From Streptomyces sp. NRRL F-5727 (lineage in GTDB: Bacteria > Actinomycetota > Actinomycetes > Streptomycetales > Streptomycetaceae), in contig NZ_JOGX01000005.1 of NCBI RefSeq assembly GCF_000719555.1, positions 1 through 64,000 on the forward strand: DNA of 64,000 bases, in the 5' to 3' direction. The number at the start of each line of letters is the position of its first letter. Positions within the stretch are counted from its first letter, which is position 1. The notes beneath the pieces are model-generated. The model was not told the DNA's origin. It saw nothing but the letters and a program-made list of their open reading frames with translations, and did not search any database. Shown here one piece after another: positions 23,067-31,906 of this stretch. A program made the position numbers and the translations under genes.

Positions 23067-24647
23067 CTACCGGTGGGCGAACCAGCCCGCCGCCGGCAGC
23101 AGCCTGTTGTCGTAGCCGAACAGGGCCTGGTTCTCCCAGGCGTTGCCCGACGACGGGTCCGTCGGGTCCCAGCCGTTGCCGGTCACCGCCGTCCAGGCCG
23201 GCTCCCAGTAGACGACGCCGAGGCCGCGACCGCCCGGGACGGCCTCCACCACGTTCATCACGTCACGCAGCCACGCCGACTGGCCCGCCGAGGAGGCCGG
23301 GTAGCCGGAGACCAGCTCCGAGGACAGGTCGATGATGTTCTCGTGCGCGTCCTTGCTGTCCAGCCGGAAGGGGTACGCCGTCTCCGCGACCATCACCTTC
23401 TTGCCGTAACGGGCCGAGATGTCGTCCAGGTTGGCCTGGAGCGAGGACAGCGCCCCGTGCCAGTAGCCGTAGAACGACAGCGCGATCACGTCGTAACTCA
23501 CGCCCTGCGCCCTGGCGTTGTCGAACCAGTTCCGGTACAGCGCGTTGTCGCCGCCGTTGGCGAGGTGCAGCGCGATCTGCGTCGACGACGAGACGGCCTT
23601 CGCCGCCGAGATCCCGGAGTTGAGGAGCCCCGCGAGCTGCGTCCAGTTGGACGTCGACCCCTCGGGCCACAGCATGCCGGTGTTGATCTCGTTGCCGATC
23701 TGCACCATGTCGGCCGTGGTGCCCTGCGCCTTCAGCGCGTTGAGGACGTCGTACGTGTGGTTGTACACGTCCGTCTTCAGCTGCGCGTACGAGTGCCCGG
23801 CCCACGCCGCCGGCTTGGACTGGGCGCCCGGGTCGGCCCAGATGTCCGAGTAGTGGAAGTCGACGAGCAGCTTCATGCCCTGCGCCTTGATGCGCTTCGC
23901 GGTGGCGAGGACCTGGGCCTTGGTGTTGTAGCCGTCGGCCGGGTTCACCCACACCTTCAGCCGGCCGTAGTTGGCGCCCGCGCCCTTGAGGAGCGCGACC
24001 GGGTCGCCGGTCGTCCCCGAGGCGTTCTTGTACGTGGCGCCGAAGTCCTCGTTCTTCTTCAGCGCGGACAGGTCCACGCCCTTCACGCTGAGCCCGGTGG
24101 AGCCCGGGGTGAAGGTCAGGTCGTCCACGTTGAGCCAGTTGCCCGCGTTGGCGTCGGAGTTGATGCTGACGGTGCAGCCGCCGCCGACCACCCGGACCGA
24201 GGTCACGACCCGTATCCAGGAGCTGGTGGTCACCGGCAGGTCGGTGCGCTGCTCGGCGGACCCGCAGTTGCGCAGGGCGAGGTACGCGGCGTTCTGGCCG
24301 CCGCCGGAACGCACCCAGGCGCTCAGCGTGTACGTGCCGTCGGTGAGCCCGCTGAGGTACTGGTACGTCTCGACCCTGTAGGCGGAGGACGACCAGTGCG
24401 ACAGCCGGTAGCCGCCGCTGCGGCCGCCCGCCTCGGTGAACGAGGCGGCGTTCTGTCCGGCGGCGGAGTACGTGGACCAGCCCGACGGCGTCGCCGTGCC
24501 GGTCCCGTCGGCCTCGAAGCCGGTGTTGGTGAGCGTGCTCGCGGCCACGGCCTGCTGCGCGGGCAGCGGGCCGAGCAACAGCCCCGCGCCGAGCGCGGTG
24601 GCGAGAGCGGCGGAACGAAGCCGCAGACGGCCTCTGGTGATACGCAT
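23067..24647 (-). CDS. Secreted GH53 endo-beta-1,4-galactanase with N-terminal carbohydrate-binding domain
   Basis: 526 residues. A signal peptide (basic start, ATALGAGLLLGPLPA, cut near AVAA) leads to a beta-sandwich at ~37-180 (LTNTGFEADGTGTATPSGW to WLNVDDLTF) like galactan-binding modules. The GH53 barrel follows at ~188-520, with acid/base Glu320 (QIGNEINTG), nucleophile Glu422 (MVAETAYP) and VDFHYSDIWADPG near 262. It cuts beta-1,4-galactan outside the cell to galacto-oligosaccharides. It is downstream of the GH42 gene on the same strand, and the importer lies divergently beyond. Confidence 0.95.
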   Translation of the reverse strand: MRITRGRLRLRSAALATALGAGLLLGPLPAQQAVAASTLTNTGFEADGTGTATPSGWSTYSAAGQNAASFTEAGGRSGGYRLSHWSSSAYRVETYQYLSGLTDGTYTLSAWVRSGGGQNAAYLALRNCGSAEQRTDLPVTTSSWIRVVTSVRVVGGGCTVSINSDANAGNWLNVDDLTFTPGSTGLSVKGVDLSALKKNEDFGATYKNASGTTGDPVALLKGAGANYGRLKVWVNPADGYNTKAQVLATAKRIKAQGMKLLVDFHYSDIWADPGAQSKPAAWAGHSYAQLKTDVYNHTYDVLNALKAQGTTADMVQIGNEINTGMLWPEGSTSNWTQLAGLLNSGISAAKAVSSSTQIALHLANGGDNALYRNWFDNARAQGVSYDVIALSFYGYWHGALSSLQANLDDISARYGKKVMVAETAYPFRLDSKDAHENIIDLSSELVSGYPASSAGQSAWLRDVMNVVEAVPGGRGLGVVYWEPAWTAVTGNGWDPTDPSSGNAWENQALFGYDNRLLPAAGWFAHR

Positions 24648-24868
24648 CGCCGATGTCCCTTTCGACGGTGACGGATGGGGGAGTGGTGGTGCGGTGGCGC
24701 TGTTCCTCGGGGAGGGGGATCGGGGTGGTACGGCTCACCCGGGGGCGGCGCAGCGGGTGCGGGCCGCCCCCGGGGAGATCGGGGGCCCCGGCCGCGTGAC
24801 GCGGCCGGGGGAGGAGCGGCGGAGGCGGGAGCGCGGGTGGCGTGCCCCCCCGCCGGCGCGGGCGTCGA

Positions 24869-24910
24869 GCCGTCAGCCGTCAGCCGTCAGCCCTCAGTCC
24901 TCAGCCGTCC
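24869..24910. repeat. Six 7-bp tandem units over the beta-galactosidase stop codon
   Basis: On the plus strand: GCCGTCA three times, GCCCTCA, GTCCTCA, GCCGTCC. On the minus strand each of the five outer units begins TGA. With a 7-bp period the TGAs fall in all three frames, the first being the natural stop of the GH42 gene (24901-24903). The rest of 24648-24868 holds no gene. Confidence 0.9.
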
Positions 24911-26922
24911 AGGCGGACGACCCGGACGCCGCCCGCCGGGACGGTGAGCGTGCCGCTCGCCGCGTCGCCGGTGAGGAGCTCCGTGCCGGGGCCGTCCAGC
25001 GGCACCTTCGTCTCCGCCTCCGTGTGGTTGAGCACGAAGACGTAATGGCCGTGGGCGCCGGCCCGGCGGACGACCTCGACGTCGTGCGGGATCCCGGGGC
25101 GGCTCGGGATGCCCGCGTCCTCCGCCGCCGCCGCGACGATCGCGTCCAGCGAGGCCGCGTCGAGGCGGGTGGAGACGTACCAGGCGGTGCCCCGGCCCAG
25201 CCGGTGCCGGGTGACGGCGGGGCCGCCGGCGGCGGGGCCGTCCGCGTACGTCCAGACGGTCTCGGCGCCGCGCGGCCGGACGAACTCGGTCCACACGTCG
25301 CCGGTGAGCGCGGCCCCGCCGGGGCCGGCGAGGCCGACCCGCTGGTGGTCCAGGAGCGGCGACCACTCGTCGACGGTGAGGCCGAGGACGTCCCGCAGGG
25401 CGCCCGGGTAGGCGCCGGGGTGGACGGCGTCGTGCTCGTCGACGATGCCGGAGAAGTACGAGACGACGAGGGTGCCGCCGTTCTCGACGTACTCCCGCAG
25501 GTTCTGCCCGGCGGCCTCGGTCATCAGGTACAGCGCGGGGACGACGACCAGCGGGTAGGCGGACAGGTCGGCCTCGGGGTGGGCGAAGTCCACCGTGAGG
25601 TGCCGGTCGTAGAGGGTCTCGTAGAAGCTGTCGGCGCGCTCGCGGGCGTCGTGCGCCTCGTTCGGCCGCCACTCCAGCTTCTGCGCCCACCAGGACTGCC
25701 AGTCCCACAGCATGGCCACGTCCGGGACGGTCCGGCTGCCCCGGACCTCCTCCAGGGCGCCGAGCCCGGCGCCGAGCTCGACGACCTCGCGCCAGATCCG
25801 GGTGTCGGTGCCGCCGTGCGGCACCATCGCCGAGTGGAACTTCTCCGCGCCGCGCCGCGACTGCCGCCACTGGAAGAACATGGCGCCCTCGGAGCCGCGG
25901 GCGACGTGGGCGAGGGAGTTGCGGGCCATCTCGCCGGGCCGCTTGGCCGGGTTGCGGGGCTGCCAGTTCACGCCCGAGGTGGAGTGCTCCAGGAGCAGCC
26001 AGGGCGCGCCGCCGGCGACGGAGCGGGTGAGGTCGGCGGCCATGGCGAGGTTGACGTGGGTGCGCCGGCCGTCGGTGATCAGGTAGTGGTCGTTGGTGAC
26101 GAGGTCCACCTCGCGGCCCCAGGCCCAGTAGTCGATCGAGTCGCACTGGCTGAGGGCCGTCATGAAGTTGGTGGTGACCGGGACGCCCGGGGACAGCTCG
26201 TGCAGGATGTCCCGTTCCGTCCGGAAGTTCTCGCGGATGGTGGCGTCGGCGAAGCGGCGGTAGTCGAGCTGCTGGGCCGGGTTGCCGACGGTGGGGGTGG
26301 TGCGGGGCGGCAGGATCTCCTCGTACGTGCCGTACCGCTGGCCCCAGAACGCCGTGCCCCACGCCTCGTTCACGGCCTCCACGGAGCCGTACGTGCCGTC
26401 GAGCCAGCGCCGGAAGTGCGCGGCGCAGCCGTCGCAGTAGCAGGCGCTGACGGGGACGCCGTACTCGTTGTGGACGTGCCACAGGGCGAGCGCGGGGTGG
26501 CCGGCGTACCGGCGGGCCAGCTCGGTGGTGATCCGGGCGGCGGCCTCGCGGTAGGCGGGGGAGCTGTGGCAGATCGCCCCGCGCGAGCCGTAGGTGTGGC
26601 GGACGCCGTCGGCGGTGACCGGCAGCGCCTCGGGGTGCGCGCGGTAGAACCAGGCGGGCGGGGCCACCGTGGGGGTGCCGAGGTCGACCCGGATGCCGTG
26701 CGCGTGCAGCAGGTCGAGGACCCGGTCGAGCCAGCCGAAGTCGTACCGGCCTTGCTCGGGCTCCAGGAGCGCCCAGGAGAAGATCCCGACGCTCACCATG
26801 GTGACGCCGGCCTCCCGCATCAGCCGTACGTCCTCCTGCCAGACGCTTTCCGGCCATTGTTCGGGGTTGTAGTCCCCGCCGAACGCGAGCCGGGTCAGGC
26901 CCTTGGGGGTCGTGGCTGGCAT
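24901..26922 (-). CDS. GH42 beta-galactosidase
   Basis: 673 residues. Acid/base Glu153 (WHVHNEYG) and nucleophile Glu312 (LLLEHSTSG) are in place. The GH42 zinc cluster is present as Cys118, Cys161, Cys163 and Cys166 (CYCDGC). A trimerisation domain (VPDVAMLWDWQSWWAQ onward) and a C-terminal beta domain complete the family layout. No signal peptide, so it works inside the cell, releasing galactose from imported galacto-oligosaccharides. AGGAGAG lies 6 bp before the ATG. It is divergent from the importer and shares its two LacI-type operators. Confidence 0.95.
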   Translation of the reverse strand: MPATTPKGLTRLAFGGDYNPEQWPESVWQEDVRLMREAGVTMVSVGIFSWALLEPEQGRYDFGWLDRVLDLLHAHGIRVDLGTPTVAPPAWFYRAHPEALPVTADGVRHTYGSRGAICHSSPAYREAAARITTELARRYAGHPALALWHVHNEYGVPVSACYCDGCAAHFRRWLDGTYGSVEAVNEAWGTAFWGQRYGTYEEILPPRTTPTVGNPAQQLDYRRFADATIRENFRTERDILHELSPGVPVTTNFMTALSQCDSIDYWAWGREVDLVTNDHYLITDGRRTHVNLAMAADLTRSVAGGAPWLLLEHSTSGVNWQPRNPAKRPGEMARNSLAHVARGSEGAMFFQWRQSRRGAEKFHSAMVPHGGTDTRIWREVVELGAGLGALEEVRGSRTVPDVAMLWDWQSWWAQKLEWRPNEAHDARERADSFYETLYDRHLTVDFAHPEADLSAYPLVVVPALYLMTEAAGQNLREYVENGGTLVVSYFSGIVDEHDAVHPGAYPGALRDVLGLTVDEWSPLLDHQRVGLAGPGGAALTGDVWTEFVRPRGAETVWTYADGPAAGGPAVTRHRLGRGTAWYVSTRLDAASLDAIVAAAAEDAGIPSRPGIPHDVEVVRRAGAHGHYVFVLNHTEAETKVPLDGPGTELLTGDAASGTLTVPAGGVRVVRLDG

Positions 26923-26974
26923 GAGTCTCTCCTGAGCACCTGTGGAACGGAAGGGGGTGTTCGGTTGCCGTAGC

Positions 26975-26988
26975 TGTGAACGTACACA
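26975..26988. promoter_or_regulatory. LacI-type operator, GH42 side
   Basis: TGTGAACGTACACA, a 14-bp dyad with the central CG typical of LacI-family sites. It lies 53 bp upstream of the GH42 start and differs from the importer-side operator at two positions. Confidence 0.7.
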
Positions 26989-27036
26989 CATCAGATTTCG
27001 AAGGGGCAACGCAACATAACCGCACAGGAACAACCA

Positions 27037-27065
27037 TTGACAAGTGTCCGGAACGTTTCTCTACT
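27037..27065 (+). promoter_or_regulatory. Promoter of the galacto-oligosaccharide importer operon
   Basis: TTGACA (27037-27042), a 17-bp spacer and TCTACT (27060-27065). The operator at 27065-27078 begins on the last base of the -10 box, so a bound repressor would cover the transcription start. Confidence 0.7.
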
Positions 27066-27078
27066 GTGAACGCTCACA
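27065..27078. promoter_or_regulatory. LacI-type operator, importer side
   Basis: TGTGAACGCTCACA, a near-perfect dyad almost identical to the ideal symmetric E. coli lac operator core. The likely ligand is the LacI protein encoded at the end of the operon (30330-31355). Confidence 0.8.
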
Positions 27079-27140
27079 GATGCATGGTCGGCCCCTCCGT
27101 CCGATGGAGAGGCCCCTTTCGGTCAGGGAGAACCCAACCC

Positions 27141-28460
27141 ATGCCCCAGATCACGCGCCGCAGCCTCGCCGCCGCCACCGCCGTCCTCCTCGGCGCCACC
27201 GCGCTCACCGCCTGTGGATCCTCCGACTCCGGCGACAAGGCGGGCGCCGAGTCCGGCCCCGTCAAGCTCACCTACTGGGCCTGGGCGCCCGGCATGGACA
27301 AGGTCGCCGCCCTCTGGAACGCCAAGCACCCCGACATCCAGGTCACGGTGCAGAAGCAGGCGTCCGGCGACGACCTGGTCACCAAGATCATCACGGCGGC
27401 GAAGGCGCACAAGGGCCCGGACCTGGTCCAGGCCGAGTACCAGGCCCTGCCGACCCTGGTCAGCAACGACGCCCTCGCCGACATAGCCGGCGAGGTCAAG
27501 GGCGTCGAGAAGCAGTTCGCCCCCGGCATCTGGCAGCAGACCACCTTCGGCGGCGACGCCGTCTACGCCCTGCCGCAGGACTCCGGCCCGCTGATGTTCT
27601 TCTACCGCGAGGACCTCTTCAAGCAGTACGGCCTCACCGTCCCCACCACCTGGGACGAGTTCGCCGAGACCGCCCGCGCGCTGAAGAAGAAGGACCCGAA
27701 GAAGGCCCTCACCACCTTCTCCGCCAACGACTCCGGCCTCTTCGCCGGCCTCGCCCAGCAGGCCGGCGCCACGTGGTGGACCTTCGAGGGCGACGCCTGG
27801 AAGGTCGGCATCGACGACGCCGCCACCAAGAAGGTCACCGACTTCTGGGGCGGCCTCGTCCAGGAGGGCGCCATCGACAACCAGCCGATGTACACCCCCG
27901 CCTGGAACAACGCCCTCAACACCGGCGAGCAGATCGCCTGGGTCTCCGCCGTCTGGGCCCCCGGCACCCTCGGCACCGCCGCCCCCGCCACCAAGGGCAA
28001 GTGGGCCATGGCCCCCCTCCCGCAGTGGAGCAAGGGCGAGAACGCCACCGGCAGCTGGGGCGGCTCCTCCACCGCCGTCACCACCGACTCGAAGCACAAG
28101 GCGGCCGCCGCCCGGTTCGCCACCTGGCTGAACACCGACCCCGAGGCGCTGGCGGCCCTCGTCAAGGAGAGCGGCATCTACCCCGCCGCCACCGCCGCCC
28201 AGACCAGCGGCGCCCTCTCCAAGGCCCCCGACTACTTCGCGAACCAGCCCGACTTCTACACCAAGGCCGCCGAGATCGCGAAGACCACCGCCCCCGGCGC
28301 CTGGGGCCCCAACGTGAACGTCGCCTACACCGCCTTCAAGGACGAGTTCGGCAAGGCGGCCAAGGCCAAGACGAAGACCGCCTTCGACGCCGCCCTCACC
28401 AAGCTCCAGGAGACCACGGTCGCCGACCTCGCCAAGCAGGGCTTCGAGGTCGCCAAGTGA
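27141..28460 (+). CDS. Sugar ABC transporter substrate-binding lipoprotein
   Basis: 439 residues. The signal (RRSLAAATAVLLGATA) ends in the lipobox LTAC, so the protein is tethered outside the membrane. VKLTYWAWAPGMDK and the following NAKHPDIQVTVQKQASGDDL are typical of CUT1 oligosaccharide-binding proteins. Trp-rich segments (TWWTFEGDAW, GAWGPNVN) probably stack on sugars. It should bind galacto-oligosaccharides released by the galactanase. AGGGAG precedes the ATG. Its stop overlaps the first permease (GTGA). Confidence 0.93.
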   Translation: MPQITRRSLAAATAVLLGATALTACGSSDSGDKAGAESGPVKLTYWAWAPGMDKVAALWNAKHPDIQVTVQKQASGDDLVTKIITAAKAHKGPDLVQAEYQALPTLVSNDALADIAGEVKGVEKQFAPGIWQQTTFGGDAVYALPQDSGPLMFFYREDLFKQYGLTVPTTWDEFAETARALKKKDPKKALTTFSANDSGLFAGLAQQAGATWWTFEGDAWKVGIDDAATKKVTDFWGGLVQEGAIDNQPMYTPAWNNALNTGEQIAWVSAVWAPGTLGTAAPATKGKWAMAPLPQWSKGENATGSWGGSSTAVTTDSKHKAAAARFATWLNTDPEALAALVKESGIYPAATAAQTSGALSKAPDYFANQPDFYTKAAEIAKTTAPGAWGPNVNVAYTAFKDEFGKAAKAKTKTAFDAALTKLQETTVADLAKQGFEVAK

Positions 28461-29389
28461 CACAGCCCCGCAAGGGCGCGCGCCGGTCGTACGGGGTCAA
28501 GGCGGCCCCGTACGGCTTCCTCCTGCCCGCCGCCGTCCTCTTCGCCCTCTTCTTCGCCCTGCCCATCGGCTACGCGGTCTGGCTCAGCGTCCACAAGACC
28601 CAGATCAAGGGCAACGGCCTCGGCAAGGGCGCCAAGTCCGAGGTCTGGGCCGGGCTGGAGAACTACGCCTCCGCCCTCACCGACTCCGAGTTCCTCGCCA
28701 GCGCCCTGCGCGTCCTCGGCTACGGCGCCATCGTCGTCCCCGTGATGCTCGGGCTCGCCCTCTTCTTCGCGCTGCTGCTCGACTCCGAGCGCGTCCGGGG
28801 CCGCTCCTTCGCCCGGCTCGCGATCTTCCTCCCGTACGCCGTCCCCGGCGTCATCGCCGCCGTCCTCTGGGGCTTCCTCTACCTCCCCGACGTCAGCCCC
28901 CTCCACCACCTCCTGGAGAAGGCCGGCCTCCCGCAGCCCGACCTCATGGACGGCGGCCCGCTCTACCTGGCGATGTCCAACATCGCCGTCTGGGGCGGCA
29001 CCGGCTTCAACATGATCGTCATCTACACCTCGCTGCGCTCCCTGCCCGCCGAGGTCTTCGAGGCCGCCAAGCTCGACGGCTGCTCCGAGCTCCAGATCGC
29101 GCTCCGCATCAAGATCCCGATGGTGGCGCCCTCCCTGGTCCTCACCTTCTTCTTCTCGATCATCGCCACCCTCCAGGTGTTCAACGAGCCCACCACGCTC
29201 CGGCCGCTCACCAACGGCATCCCCTCCACCTGGAGCCCCCTGATGAAGGTCTTCAACGACGCGTTCACCGGCGGCAACATCTACGCGGCCTCCGCCACGG
29301 CCGTCGTCCTCGCCCTGGCCACCTTCGTGCTCTCCTTCGCCCTCCTCAGGATCTCCAACCGCCGCACCACGCAAGGAGCCAGCCGATGA
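28457..29389 (+). CDS. Sugar ABC transporter permease, MalF-like
   Basis: 310 residues, six membrane helices (PYGFLLPAAVLFALFFALPIGY is the first). The EAA loop that contacts the ATPase is present (EVFEAAKLDGCSELQIAL, then IPMVAPSL). It starts at a GTG inside the stop of the binding-protein gene and ends in ATGA with the second permease. The operon encodes no ATPase. Streptomyces CUT1 importers commonly share the MsiK ATPase, which is probably the case here. Confidence 0.93.
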   Translation: MTQPRKGARRSYGVKAAPYGFLLPAAVLFALFFALPIGYAVWLSVHKTQIKGNGLGKGAKSEVWAGLENYASALTDSEFLASALRVLGYGAIVVPVMLGLALFFALLLDSERVRGRSFARLAIFLPYAVPGVIAAVLWGFLYLPDVSPLHHLLEKAGLPQPDLMDGGPLYLAMSNIAVWGGTGFNMIVIYTSLRSLPAEVFEAAKLDGCSELQIALRIKIPMVAPSLVLTFFFSIIATLQVFNEPTTLRPLTNGIPSTWSPLMKVFNDAFTGGNIYAASATAVVLALATFVLSFALLRISNRRTTQGASR

Positions 29390-30300
29390 CCGGGCTCGCC
29401 TCCCCGACGCTCCGCAAGGCGGCCCCCGCCGCCGGCGCCACCCCCGGCGTCCCGCAGGGCCCCCCGCGCCCCCGCCGCACCGCGCTGCTGCCCACCGCCG
29501 CGCTCGTCCTGGGCGCCGTCTACTGCCTGCTGCCGGTCGCCTGGGTCGTCGTCGCCGCCACCAAGGCCGACGACGAGCTCTTCTCCACCTTCAGCTTCCT
29601 CCCGGGCAGCGGCTTCGGCGACAACCTCACCGAGCTCACCGCCTACCGCGACGGCATCTACTGGCGCTGGATGGGCAATTCCGTCCTCTACGCGGGCCTC
29701 GGCGCCGTCCTGTCGACGGTGGTCTCCGCCTTCGCCGGCTACGCCCTCGCCGTCTACCGCTTCCGCGGCCGCGAGCTCTTCTTCAACGTCATGCTCACCG
29801 GCGTCCTCATGCCCCCGGTCATCCTCGCCATCCCGCAGTACCTGCTCATGGCCGAGGCCGATCTGACGGACAGTCATGTCTCCGTGCTGCTGCCGCTGAT
29901 CCTCTCCCCGTACGGCGTCTACCTCGGCCGCATCTACGCCGAGGCCGCCATCCCGACGGAACTCGTCGAGGCGGGCCGCATGGACGGGGCGGGCGAGTGG
30001 CGGATCTTCACCCGGATCGCCGTCCCGATGCTCGCCCCCGGCCTGGTGACGATCTTCCTCTTCCAGTTCGTCGCCATCTGGAACAACTTCCTGCTGCCGT
30101 TCATCATGCTCGGCGACGACGAGAAGTTCCCCATGACCGTCGGCCTGTTCACCCTCCTCAAGCAGGGCGCCAGCCAGCCCGCCCTCTACACCCTCGTCAT
30201 CACCGGCGCGCTGCTCGCCATCGTCCCGCTGATCGCCCTCTTCCTCGTCATCCAGCGGTTCTGGAGCCTCGACCTGCTGTCGGGCGCCGTAAAGTCCTGA
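29386..30300 (+). CDS. Sugar ABC transporter permease, MalG-like
   Basis: 304 residues. After a ~35-residue Pro-rich cytoplasmic tail come six helices and the EAA loop ELVEAGRMDGAGEWRIFTRI followed by VPMLAPGL. It pairs with the MalF-like protein to form the pore. Coupled to it by ATGA. Confidence 0.93.
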   Translation: MTGLASPTLRKAAPAAGATPGVPQGPPRPRRTALLPTAALVLGAVYCLLPVAWVVVAATKADDELFSTFSFLPGSGFGDNLTELTAYRDGIYWRWMGNSVLYAGLGAVLSTVVSAFAGYALAVYRFRGRELFFNVMLTGVLMPPVILAIPQYLLMAEADLTDSHVSVLLPLILSPYGVYLGRIYAEAAIPTELVEAGRMDGAGEWRIFTRIAVPMLAPGLVTIFLFQFVAIWNNFLLPFIMLGDDEKFPMTVGLFTLLKQGASQPALYTLVITGALLAIVPLIALFLVIQRFWSLDLLSGAVKS

Positions 30301-30329
30301 GCACAGGGGAACGAGGGGAAACACACAGC

Positions 30330-31355
30330 ATGAGCACAGCAGCGAGCAGGCGCCGCCCGGCCACCATCCACGACGTGGCCCGCGAGGCGGGCGTCTCGCG
30401 CGGCACCGTCTCCCGTGTCCTCAACGGCGGCCACTACGTCAGCCCGGCGGCGAAGGCGGCCGTCGACGCCGCGATCCGAAGAACGGGCTACGTCGTCAAC
30501 CGGCACGCCCGCTCGCTGATCACCGGCAAGTCCGACTCCGTCGCCTTCCTCCTGACCGAGCCGCAGGAGCGGTTCTTCGAGGACCCCAACTTCAACGTCC
30601 TCCTGCGCGCCTGCACCCAGGCGCTCGCCGACCGCGACATCCCGCTGATCCTGATGATCGCCGGCACCGAGGACGAACGCCGCCGCAACCTCCGCTACAT
30701 CGAGGCCGGCCACGTCGACGGCGTCCTCCTCGTCTCCAGCCACTCCGGCGACCCCGTCGTGGCCCGGCTGCACGAGGCCGGCGTGCCCGTCGTCGCCTGC
30801 GGCAAGCCGCTCGGCCAGACCACCCGCATCGGGTACGTCGCCGCCGACGACCGCGACGGCGCCCGCGAGATGGTCCGGCACCTGTACGCCACCGGGCGGC
30901 GCCGGATCGCCACGGTCACCGGCCCGCTCGACACCCCCGGCGGCGTCGAGCGGCTCGCCGGCTACCGCGAGACGCTCGCCGAGTGCGGGCTCCCCGCCGA
31001 CGAGGACCTGATCGTCACCGGCGACTACAGCCGCGCCAGCGGCGCCGAGGCCGCCCGCACCCTGCTGGAGCGGGCCCCCCACACCGACGCCGTGTTCGTC
31101 GCCTCCGACCTGATGGCCCAGGGCGTCCTCGACGCCCTGGCCCGGGCCGGCAAGCGGGTCCCCGAGGACATCGCCGTCGGCGGCTTCGACGACTCCCCGG
31201 CCGCGCACGACGCCCAGCCGCCGCTGACCACCATCCGGCAGCCCTGGGACCGGATCAGCGCCGAGATGGTGCGCACCCTCCTCGCCCGGATAGCGGGCGA
31301 GGACCCGGCGACCGTCATCCTCCCCACGGAACTGGTGATCCGGGACTCCGCCTGA
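30330..31355 (+). CDS. LacI-family regulator of the galacto-oligosaccharide operon
   Basis: 341 residues. The DNA-binding domain is at ~12-60 (TIHDVAREAGVSRGTVSRVLNGG, hinge near VNRHARSLITG). The sugar-binding domain follows (VAFLLTEPQERFFEDPNF, HVDGVLLVSSHSGD, DAVFVASDLMAQGVLDAL). It is the last gene of the importer operon and should repress both it and the divergent GH42 gene through the two CG-centred operators, with galactose or a galacto-oligosaccharide as likely inducer. Confidence 0.92.
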   Translation: MSTAASRRRPATIHDVAREAGVSRGTVSRVLNGGHYVSPAAKAAVDAAIRRTGYVVNRHARSLITGKSDSVAFLLTEPQERFFEDPNFNVLLRACTQALADRDIPLILMIAGTEDERRRNLRYIEAGHVDGVLLVSSHSGDPVVARLHEAGVPVVACGKPLGQTTRIGYVAADDRDGAREMVRHLYATGRRRIATVTGPLDTPGGVERLAGYRETLAECGLPADEDLIVTGDYSRASGAEAARTLLERAPHTDAVFVASDLMAQGVLDALARAGKRVPEDIAVGGFDDSPAAHDAQPPLTTIRQPWDRISAEMVRTLLARIAGEDPATVILPTELVIRDSA

Positions 31356-31377
31356 GGGCGCCCCGTCCCGCCGCACC

Positions 31378-31414
31378 GGCCCCGGACCCGGGACCACGTC
31401 CCGGCTCCGGGGCC
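31378..31414. terminator. Terminator after the LacI gene
   Basis: A 17-bp stem with a CAC loop: left arm 31378-31394 beginning GGCCCCGG, right arm 31398-31414 ending CCGGGGCC, one mismatch. It ends the importer operon. Confidence 0.88.
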
Positions 31415-31441
31415 GACGCGTGTCCCCGGGTGGTCCGGACG

Positions 31442-31482
31442 GAGACACGGACCCCTTCCGGCGCTACGATGAATCGATTCAT
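31442..31482 (+). promoter_or_regulatory. rhaM promoter with perfect palindromic operator
   Basis: GAGACA (31442-31447), 17 bp, TACGAT (31465-31470) form a plausible promoter. ATGAATCGATTCAT (31469-31482) is a perfect 14-bp palindrome with central CG, as LacI regulators bind, and it overlaps the end of the -10 box. Confidence 0.75.
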
Positions 31483-31511
31483 TCGAGTGTCCGGACACCG
31501 AGGAGCCGTCT

Positions 31512-31832
31512 GTGCAGAGGGTCTGCTTCCTGCTGAAGGTCCGCGCCGAGCGCGCGGAGGAGTACCGGGCGCGCCACGCCGAGGTCTGGCAGGAGATGCG
31601 CGACGCGCTCACCGCCACCGGCTGGCGCAACTACTCGCTCTTCCTGCGCGACGACGGCCTCCTCGTCGGCTATCTGGAGACCGAGGACTTCGAGCGGGCG
31701 AAGGCCGCCATGGAGGGCACCGAGGTGAACGCCCGCTGGCAGGCCGAGATGGCCGGCTTCTTCGAGGAGCTGGACGGCCGCCGGCCGGACGAGGCGATGC
31801 GGCCCCTCACCGAGGTCTTCCACCTCGCGTGA
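31512..31832 (+). CDS. rhaM: L-rhamnose mutarotase
   Basis: 106 residues, the full family length. Key blocks are VCFLLKVRAERAEEYRARH, with the catalytic His before AEVW, then NYSLFLRDDGLLVGYLET and ARWQAEMAGFF. It interconverts the anomers of L-rhamnose. AGGAG lies 6 bp before the GTG at 31512. No other rhamnose gene is in the window, so it is an outlier or serves a pathway elsewhere. The LacI gene downstream may be its regulator. Confidence 0.93.
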   Translation: MQRVCFLLKVRAERAEEYRARHAEVWQEMRDALTATGWRNYSLFLRDDGLLVGYLETEDFERAKAAMEGTEVNARWQAEMAGFFEELDGRRPDEAMRPLTEVFHLA

Positions 31833-31906
31833 ACGGTCCGCATAGGATGCGACAGGTGGCGGCGACCCCGGGCGTGCGGGGCGGGCAGGACGGACGGCCA
31901 GGTGGA

